Source of the DNA: Saprospiraceae bacterium
GTDB taxonomy: Bacteria; Bacteroidota; Bacteroidia; Chitinophagales; Saprospiraceae
Direction: 5' to 3'
Assembly (NCBI GenBank): GCA_013002625.1
Contig: JABDJE010000365.1
Coordinates: 1-11,632, forward strand
DNA length: 11,632 nt
Part shown: positions 6,311 through 11,632 of the stretch, piece after piece
How positions within the stretch are numbered: the first letter of the stretch is position 1
Layout of the letters: every line of letters begins with the position of its first letter
The notes under the pieces: model-generated
What the model was told of the DNA's origin: nothing
What the model saw: the letters and a program-made list of their open reading frames with translations, nothing else
The model's database searches: none
Position numbers and translations under genes: made by a program

Positions 6311-7687
6311 ATGACAGATAGTAAACCTAAACACATAGTACTCATCGTAGCTGATAGTTTACGTTTTGATTCCGTATATCAAAGCGATGGGGCTGGTGTT
6401 TCGTATATGGAAAAGAATAGTATTCAGTTTATGAATGCTAGTTCAGCCGCGTGCTGGACATTGCCTGCAACAGCGTCATTGTTTACAGGTCAACTTCCCC
6501 ATAATCATCAGGCTACGACTCAAACGCGCCAGTTAAATAACGAAAGTAAAACCTTGGCTGAAATCATGAAAAGTCAGGGTTATAATACCTACCAATACAC
6601 ATCAAATGTTGCTACCACTGATATTTTTGGATTGAACAAGGGATTTGACAAGGTCGTTAAAACCTGGGATTTAGCTGAAGAAAAGGGCTTAGGTCTTTCT
6701 CAATTGCTAGTTTTACTGGGCAAACCAAGAATCAGAAGAAAATTATTTTCCAAAGATTTAATTACACAAAAACTGACAGCTGATGTTAAGGCCGCTAGTG
6801 TGTGGTTCAGATCATACTACAAATTGATTTTTGATAATGTACACGCGTTGTTAGCAGAACATGATAAGAGGGGAGAGTCAGCATTCATATTTATAAATTT
6901 GATGGAAACACACTTTCCGTATCATATCGATACCGAGTTTAAATTTTCATCAGACAACATCATCGATAAGTTTCGTGAGTTGAAAGCCATGTACAGCATT
7001 GTCAATCAGACTTTCTTAACGAGGGATGATGCGATTCCGACAAGCAGCATACTTCAACAAATAAAAAGCAGGCAAAGTAAATCCTGGGAGATGATCAGAC
7101 AGGAACTTGATGAATTCATACAATCCATACATGAGGTTAAAGAGAATTTAGTGGTGTTCACATCTGATCATGGGGAAAACTTTGGGGATCAGAATTGGGT
7201 ATATCATTTCTCTAATGTCACAGATGCCTGTACGCGTGTTCCTATTTTCTGGCTTGACCATAATGGAAAGACACCTGGATTACTCGATCATAAAACAAGT
7301 TCAAGACTATTATTTCACAGTCTGGCAAAATCAGCCGGATATGGTGGGATTAATGGTGAAGACTTATTCAAGGATCAAGTACATAATATTCCAATTTCTC
7401 AAAGCTTCTGGTATAATAACCAGGGGAAGACCTTGGACAAGTTTAAATTCAATCAGTTTTGTTTCCATTATGATGGTATGCGCTATCTGAAAAAGAATGG
7501 TTCCTGGGCACGCGCTTCAGCAACCGACTATGAACATGGTTCTGGAAATGAACAAACTTTTGAAGATATGGGGCACAGTTTCAATCCAATAGAAGAAATT
7601 GTAAATGACAATGATGCCAGAGCGTTTATCAATGACCAACTTGAAGAATTCTTGAGGTTTGAAGAACAAATAAAGTATAAGAAATAG
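6311..7687 (+). CDS. Sulfatase-like hydrolase/transferase (alkaline phosphatase superfamily) with Thr at the nucleophile position
   Basis: The 458-residue product has no signal peptide or membrane helix, so it is probably cytoplasmic. The alkaline-phosphatase-superfamily core is clear. The first metal strand is HIVLIVADSLRFD (8-20) with Asp15. The nucleophile region is CWTLPATASLFTG (48-60), where Thr50 aligns with the Cys/Ser that becomes formylglycine in sulfatases, and Thr54 replaces the Arg of the C-x-P-S-R motif. LMETHFPYH (197-205) supplies an active-site His. VVFTSDHGENFGDQ (281-294) supplies Asp286 and His287, and Tyr-His299 follows. Losing the formylglycine motif argues against a true sulfatase. 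The TLPS-ASLFTG type is instead seen in phosphodiesterases, phosphotransferases and uncharacterised relatives. Residues about 120-185 and 210-270 are helical insertions without a known match. It is likely monocistronic, with its own candidate promoter and terminator. The substrate is unknown. Confidence 0.82.
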   Translation: MTDSKPKHIVLIVADSLRFDSVYQSDGAGVSYMEKNSIQFMNASSAACWTLPATASLFTGQLPHNHQATTQTRQLNNESKTLAEIMKSQGYNTYQYTSNVATTDIFGLNKGFDKVVKTWDLAEEKGLGLSQLLVLLGKPRIRRKLFSKDLITQKLTADVKAASVWFRSYYKLIFDNVHALLAEHDKRGESAFIFINLMETHFPYHIDTEFKFSSDNIIDKFRELKAMYSIVNQTFLTRDDAIPTSSILQQIKSRQSKSWEMIRQELDEFIQSIHEVKENLVVFTSDHGENFGDQNWVYHFSNVTDACTRVPIFWLDHNGKTPGLLDHKTSSRLLFHSLAKSAGYGGINGEDLFKDQVHNIPISQSFWYNNQGKTLDKFKFNQFCFHYDGMRYLKKNGSWARASATDYEHGSGNEQTFEDMGHSFNPIEEIVNDNDARAFINDQLEEFLRFEEQIKYKK

Positions 7688-7698
7688 GATATTCCGTA

Positions 7699-7744
7699 AG
7701 CTCCTAACGCACGCAAGCGTGGTCAGGATGCTGACTTTTGTTTT
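7699..7744 (+). terminator. Intrinsic terminator of the phosphatase-superfamily gene
   Basis: A long imperfect hairpin spans 7699-7732. AGC (7699-7701) pairs with GCT (7730-7732), TCCTAAC (7702-7708) with GTCAGGA (7722-7728) with one A-C mismatch, and CACGC (7710-7714) with GCGTG (7717-7721). Single-base bulges occur at 7709 and 7729. A T-rich stretch CTTTTGTTTT follows at 7735-7744. It starts 11 nt past the stop codon at 7687. No A-run lies on the other side, so it should not terminate the convergent lpdA transcript. Confidence 0.65.
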
Positions 7745-7759
7745 GGCGAATCTTCATTA

Positions 7760-7780
7760 CGTAACCCGTAACCCGGTACC
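7760..7780. repeat. Tandem heptamer CGTAACC x2 plus a degenerate third copy
   Basis: CGTAACC occurs at 7760-7766 and 7767-7773, and CGGTACC at 7774-7780 keeps the period with changes. It lies in the convergent gap between the phosphatase-superfamily gene and lpdA, just 9 bp from the lpdA stop codon. It may affect the 3' end of the lpdA message or be neutral slippage DNA. Confidence 0.5.
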
Positions 7781-7789
7781 CTTTTTACC

Positions 7790-9190
7790 TCAAATATGTA
7801 TATACCGATTTCCCGTTGCGCCCAACGCAGCTTCTTTTACAGCTTCTGAGTATGTGGGATGTGGGTGACATAAACGGGCCATATCTTCTGCAGATGCACG
7901 GAATTCCATTAATGCTACAGCCTCCATTATCAGATCTGCTGCTCTTGCACCAACCATGTGAACACCTAATAATTCATCGGTTGAAGCATCAGAAATTACC
8001 TTCACCAGACCTTCGATATCCATACTTGCTCTTGATCTTCCCAGGGCTTTCATTGGAAACTTCCCAACTTTATACTCAACACCTTCTTCCTTGAGTTGTT
8101 CCTCAGTCTTTCCGACGCTGGATAATTCTGGCCAAGTATACACCACACCTGGAATTAAGTTATAGTCGATATGGGGTTTTTGATTTGCCATGTACTCTGC
8201 AACGAAGATGCCTTCGTCTTCAGCCTTGTGTGCCAACATGGCGCCTTTGATCACATCACCGATTGCGAAGATGCCTTTAGATGAAGTCTCGAGATGATTG
8301 TCAACAATAATACGACCGCGGTCATCTGTTTGAACGCCAATGCTTTCAAGTCCAAGATTGTCAGTATAGGCGCGTCTTCCAATAGCAATGAGGCAGTAAT
8401 CTGCTTTTGTTTCAAGTATGTCTTCTGTATCGCGTTTCTGATACTTTACTGTGACGGATCTTGAAGTAGATGTTACAGTTGATACAGCATGGTTTAAATG
8501 AAATTTCATACCCAATTTCTTCAACGACTTTTGTAAGTCTCTGGCTGTATCCTTGTCCATGCCTGGAAGAATGCGATTTTGGAATTCGATGACTTCAATT
8601 TCTGTTCCCAGTCGTGCATAGACAGACCCAAGTTCCAGTCCAATTACACCTGCACCTATGATCACCATTTTTTTTGGAACCTTATCTATATTAAGGGCCT
8701 CGGTTGAGGTGATTATTCTTTTTTTATCGTAGTTGAAAGACTCTGGTGTTATGGGCTTTGAACCCGTAGCTATTATTGCTTTATCAAATTCAATTTCCTT
8801 TTTTTCTTTGCCATTTGCTACGGAGACTTTATTGTCCCCGATAAAGCTAGCATGGCCGTGAATTACTTCGATTTTATTTTTGTTCATGAGGTAGCTTACA
8901 CCTCCATTGGTTTGTTCAACCACTTCATTCTTCCGCTTAATCATTTGAGCCATATCCACTTTAGGCGCATTGATATTAATTCCATGTGTTTCAAAATTCT
9001 TTTCTGCGTTGTGAAAATGCTCAGATGAGTCCAATAATGCCTTTGAAGGAATACAGCCAACATTCAGGCAAGTGCCACCAAGCACATTGTACCGTTCAAC
9101 GATCGCAGTTTTCAATCCAAGCTGTGCACATCTTATGGCTGCAACATAACCTCCAGGGCCTGAGCCAATCACCAAAACATCGTACTTCAT
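7790..9190 (-). CDS. lpdA: Dihydrolipoyl dehydrogenase (E3)
   Basis: E3 reoxidises the dihydrolipoyl groups of the 2-oxoacid dehydrogenase complexes and the glycine cleavage system, passing electrons through a disulfide and FAD to NAD+. The 466-residue length is typical, with no N-terminal lipoyl domain. FAD binding is shown by VIGSGPGGYVAAIRCAQLG (7-25) and by AIGD (309-312). The redox disulfide is in GGTCLNVGCIPSKALL (38-53) with Cys41 and Cys46. The NAD-binding turn is IIGAGVIGLELGSV (177-190), followed by acidic Glu199 and Glu202 near the strand end, as expected for NAD rather than NADP. The interface motif HPHPTYSE (442-449) supplies His444 and Glu449, the acid-base pair. Its ATG directly abuts the ricT stop codon (TAAATG), so translation is probably coupled. 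No E1 or E2 gene is near. Confidence 0.96.
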   Translation of the reverse strand: MKYDVLVIGSGPGGYVAAIRCAQLGLKTAIVERYNVLGGTCLNVGCIPSKALLDSSEHFHNAEKNFETHGININAPKVDMAQMIKRKNEVVEQTNGGVSYLMNKNKIEVIHGHASFIGDNKVSVANGKEKKEIEFDKAIIATGSKPITPESFNYDKKRIITSTEALNIDKVPKKMVIIGAGVIGLELGSVYARLGTEIEVIEFQNRILPGMDKDTARDLQKSLKKLGMKFHLNHAVSTVTSTSRSVTVKYQKRDTEDILETKADYCLIAIGRRAYTDNLGLESIGVQTDDRGRIIVDNHLETSSKGIFAIGDVIKGAMLAHKAEDEGIFVAEYMANQKPHIDYNLIPGVVYTWPELSSVGKTEEQLKEEGVEYKVGKFPMKALGRSRASMDIEGLVKVISDASTDELLGVHMVGARAADLIMEAVALMEFRASAEDMARLCHPHPTYSEAVKEAALGATGNRYIHI

Positions 9191-10480
9191 TTATTCTTTC
9201 GGTTTATCTCTATTAGTGTTATTTCTTCTATTCTTATTTCTATTAGAACTCCCTTTTCGCGGATTTGGTTTATCACCGCTCTTTTGATTTTTAGTATCGC
9301 CAGAATTATTGCCAGACTGATTTGATCTTGGCTTTTTAGGTTTTCTCTTTTTATACTTCTTTTTTCTTCTTTTTTGTATTTCTGGCAGTTCTATTTCACC
9401 TGTAACATCCGCAAATTCCAAATCGCTGTCAATATCGATTTGTTTAACAGGTGTTTGATCAAATTCCTCTCTACTGATATCTTTTATTTTTATGCCTTTT
9501 TTATTTAGGGCTTGAAGTTTTTTGACTTTTTCTTTGGTGAGTGCAATAAGTGGTCCCCTAATATTATCAATGACTGTTGAATAATACATCAGGCCTTTGA
9601 AAATATCAGTTTTTACAAGATTAGCGATACCATTAGTCAGCTTCAATACATCCGCTTTTTCAGGAAAATCACCAAGTGCATCTATGTAAGTATCAAGTTC
9701 ATAATTAAGGCAGCATTTCAGTCGGCCACACTGTCCCGTAAGTTTGGTCTGATTTATGGCCAGGTTTTGATATCTGGCAGCAGTAGTCGTAACAGATTGA
9801 AAGTCTGATTTCCAGGTAGAACAACACAGCTCTCTGCCACAGGTTCCAATACCACCAATGATGGCTGATTCCTGCCGCGAACCAATTTGTTTCATTTCGA
9901 TTTTCACCTTGAATTCTTTGGCATACATTCTTACCAATTCACGAAAATCAATTCTCCCTTCTGCAGTGTAATAAAAAGTAGCCTTTCTTTTATCTCCTTG
10001 GTATTCAACATCTCCTAACTTTAATTCAACCCCAATTGTACGTGCTATAGCTCTGCCGCGAACCAATGCATTTTTTTCCAGATTTCTGGCTTCTTCCAAT
10101 TTTTCAATATCTCTGAAATTGGCTTTTCTGACAATTTTATGGATTATGTTTTCTTCAGATTCATGTTTCTTTTTCATCTGCATTCTCACCAAATCACCTG
10201 AAAGGGTAATACGGCCAACATCATAACCATTTTTAGCTTCTACAACGACCAGGTCACCGGTAATGGCGTCTGAATAGTCCGGGTTATAAAAAAATTGTTT
10301 TCTATTGCCATTTTTAAATGACACTTCAACTATTTTATAAGCCATTGGATCGTGTAGATCCAAAGTTGCCAGCCAGTCAAAACTGTTTTTCTTATTGCAT
10401 GTACCATTGGTACAGTGACCTTTATTTCCACATCCCTGAGGGACTCCGTTTTTAGTTGTCGAACACGATGCACATCCCAT
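9191..10480 (-). CDS. ricT: RicT/PSP1-domain protein with N-terminal cysteine cluster and basic C-terminal tail
   Basis: In Bacillus subtilis RicT (YaaT) joins RicA and RicF in an Fe-S complex that helps RNase Y process RNA. The 429-residue product holds a PSP1 C-terminal-type domain at about 105-195 (VRKANFRDIEKLEEARNLEK, TFYYTAEGRIDFRELVR). A conserved cysteine core follows: GTCGRELCCSTW (212-223; Cys214, 219, 220) and TGQCGRLKCCLNYE (248-261; Cys251, 256, 257). Ahead of this is a second cluster, Cys3, 6, 17, 23 and 28, in a Gly/Asn-rich leader ending KNSFDWL. Residues 371-429 are a low-complexity Lys/Arg/Asn tail, which suggests RNA or ribosome contact. B. subtilis RicT is much shorter, so both ends are extensions. 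It sits 10 nt after holB, a pairing I recall as common in this phylum, and abuts lpdA with no gap. Whether RicA and RicF exist here is unknown. Confidence 0.88.
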   Translation of the reverse strand: MGCASCSTTKNGVPQGCGNKGHCTNGTCNKKNSFDWLATLDLHDPMAYKIVEVSFKNGNRKQFFYNPDYSDAITGDLVVVEAKNGYDVGRITLSGDLVRMQMKKKHESEENIIHKIVRKANFRDIEKLEEARNLEKNALVRGRAIARTIGVELKLGDVEYQGDKRKATFYYTAEGRIDFRELVRMYAKEFKVKIEMKQIGSRQESAIIGGIGTCGRELCCSTWKSDFQSVTTTAARYQNLAINQTKLTGQCGRLKCCLNYELDTYIDALGDFPEKADVLKLTNGIANLVKTDIFKGLMYYSTVIDNIRGPLIALTKEKVKKLQALNKKGIKIKDISREEFDQTPVKQIDIDSDLEFADVTGEIELPEIQKRRKKKYKKRKPKKPRSNQSGNNSGDTKNQKSGDKPNPRKGSSNRNKNRRNNTNRDKPKE

Positions 10481-10490
10481 CTTCTCAATT

Positions 10491-11632
10491 TTATGTAACT
10501 AATTCATGTGCTTCTGACCTTAGGATTTTATGCATTTCCAGTGTCAGTTGCATCAATAATATTCTTATGGACAGATTTCTTCTTATCTCAATAACAGATT
10601 CACTTATACGGTTTTGTAAAGCTTCTGTTTTTGACCTGTCAATGATTTTTTGCATTTTTAAAATGCTGGTTTTCTCTTCGTTCGATAATCGCAGATTATC
10701 AGTACTTCTTTCGGTTAGGGCTAAATTATATTCTCTAAAGAAATGGAGTACATAGTTAAAGAAATTCTCTAAATCTTGCCGCCCTTCTTGAGCCATATTA
10801 TCCAACCACGATATGATCGCTTCCGGATCGCCCGTATATGCAGCCCTCATCCAGTTCAGAAGTCTTTCTGAAGCATTTATATGCATATTGGATGCCAATT
10901 CTGTGGCCTTACGAATATTGCCATTCGCGACAAAACATATTTCGGAAAGACCTTCTTCTGGCAAATCAAAGTTTTGCTTTAGGTAGGCCTCAATGTCATT
11001 ATCATTGAAGGGCGGAACATTAATAATCTGACATCTGGATCTAATGGTATTCAATAATAGATTTGCGTTATTGCAAATTAAAATAATAATGGTATCCGGG
11101 CTTGGTTCTTCTATGAGTTTAAGAAGACGATTGGCTTCTTTTCCCAGCATTTCTGATTCCCAGATAATTTGAATTTTGTATTTCCCTTCGAAGCTCTTAA
11201 GTCCCAAACTTTTAATAATAGCATTGCATTCTGCCACATTGATATTGGCGCGTTTGTCTGAACCATCAATAGAACTTAACCAATCCTGAATATTTCCCCA
11301 TGGTTGATTCAAGATAAATGACCGCCATGCTTCCAGGAAATGTGTCGATATGGTGTCCTCGCGCTTGAATTTCTCATGCTTAATTACTGGAAATGCAAAA
11401 TGGACATCTGGATGTATGAGTTTTTGCATTTTCAGACAAGATTTGCACGTCTTACATGCAGACATTTCCTGAGGAGATTCACACTGAAGAAGTGTAGCTA
11501 ATCCAAGTGCCAATTGTAGTTTGCCATGTCCTTCTTTACCAGAAATAAGCATGGCATGGGGAACACGTTCCTCACGAACTATTTTTTTTAAATATACTTT
11601 TAGTGGTTGATGACCTGGAAAGTCATTTAAAT
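10491..11632 (-). CDS. holB: DNA polymerase III subunit delta' (5'-truncated by the window edge)
   Basis: Delta' is the clamp-loader subunit that, with delta and tau/gamma, loads the sliding clamp on DNA. The first in-frame ATG inside the window is at 11552, but the frame stays open for 26 more codons to the edge and reads LNDFPGHQPLK, then EERVPHAMLISG. This is the family's usual N terminus (F-x-G-H/Q, then R-x-P-H-A-x-L-x-x-G), so the true start lies just outside. About 379 residues are visible. Counting from the internal Met, the P-loop-like GKEGHGKL (5-12) lacks the Ser/Thr after GK. Cys24, 33, 36 and 39 form C-x8-C-x2-C-x2-C, the same zinc-site spacing as E. coli delta'. RLLKLIEEPSPDTIIILI and TIRSRCQIINVPP carry the AAA+ sensor region and SRC motif. 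The C-terminal half is a helical collar-like domain with low similarity to anything I can name. ricT follows after 10 nt. Confidence 0.9.
   Translation of the reverse strand, partial: LNDFPGHQPLKVYLKKIVREERVPHAMLISGKEGHGKLQLALGLATLLQCESPQEMSACKTCKSCLKMQKLIHPDVHFAFPVIKHEKFKREDTISTHFLEAWRSFILNQPWGNIQDWLSSIDGSDKRANINVAECNAIIKSLGLKSFEGKYKIQIIWESEMLGKEANRLLKLIEEPSPDTIIILICNNANLLLNTIRSRCQIINVPPFNDNDIEAYLKQNFDLPEEGLSEICFVANGNIRKATELASNMHINASERLLNWMRAAYTGDPEAIISWLDNMAQEGRQDLENFFNYVLHFFREYNLALTERSTDNLRLSNEEKTSILKMQKIIDRSKTEALQNRISESVIEIRRNLSIRILLMQLTLEMHKILRSEAHELVT

Noticed and set aside
7170..7490. 106-codon open frame on the plus strand inside the phosphatase-superfamily gene
   Set aside because: It overlaps the conserved TSDHGE region in another frame; the translation shows no coherent domain.
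6311..7687. Annotation as a true formylglycine-dependent sulfatase
   Set aside because: The C/S-x-P-S-R motif is absent; Thr50 and Thr54 replace the modified residue and the Arg.
7699..7780. Hairpin plus heptamers as part of a CRISPR array or insertion-sequence end
   Set aside because: There are no regular spacers or repeats of 25-40 bp, no transposase and no target duplications; the hairpin followed by a T-rich run fits a terminator.
10456..10755. 99-codon plus-strand open frame opposite the holB/ricT junction
   Set aside because: It is antisense to well-supported genes. Its hydrophobic, Ser/Cys-rich translation looks like a mirror of holB codons and has no family match.
1..11632. tRNA, rRNA, riboswitch, prophage, toxin-antitoxin or defence-system genes
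   Set aside because: No cloverleaf-like segment, conserved rRNA block, integrase, transposase, restriction or toxin-like motif was found; the genes are mainly housekeeping and envelope genes.

Overview
The window reads as an AT-rich chromosomal segment of a Bacteroidota bacterium. The signs are a secreted protein ending in a type B type-IX-secretion (gliding-motility-associated) C-terminal domain, an LptC built as a lipoprotein, a RicT/PSP1 protein with an N-terminal cysteine cluster and a basic tail, exact TAnnTTTG (-7) promoter motifs, and weak or absent Shine-Dalgarno sequences. The architecture of the secreted protein (repeated N/D-D-C-x-x-A modules, a PKD-like and a SprB-like module) resembles proteins of Saprospiria and related lineages. 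That placement is inference from memory, not from a search.

Left block, minus strand (41-5038). Reading in the direction of transcription, a 716-residue multidomain secreted protein overlaps lptC by ATGA. A 324-bp gene-free stretch follows, then a lipoprotein of unknown function, a strong intrinsic terminator, and a DJ-1/PfpI-fold protein with its own lipoprotein-like signal peptide. All four products are predicted to leave the cytoplasm.

Middle block, plus strand (5251-7687). purS and rsmI are separated by 2 nt and probably form one transcript. After a 131-bp gap comes a cytoplasmic alkaline-phosphatase/sulfatase-superfamily enzyme with Thr at the nucleophile position. A long imperfect hairpin followed by a T-rich run closes this block.

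Right block, minus strand (7790-11632). holB (cut at its 5' end by the window edge), ricT and lpdA are packed with gaps of 10 nt and 0 nt. They look like one transcription unit joining a replication clamp-loader subunit, an Fe-S RNA-maturation factor and dihydrolipoyl dehydrogenase.

Most of the window is housekeeping and I see no mobile element, CRISPR array, tRNA or rRNA. The items most worth a second look are the Thr-type phosphatase-superfamily enzyme, the type B secreted protein coupled to lptC without a PorP/SprF-like partner nearby, the exported DJ-1 protein whose start lies 13 nt past a terminator, and short heptamer repeats in two separate intergenic gaps.
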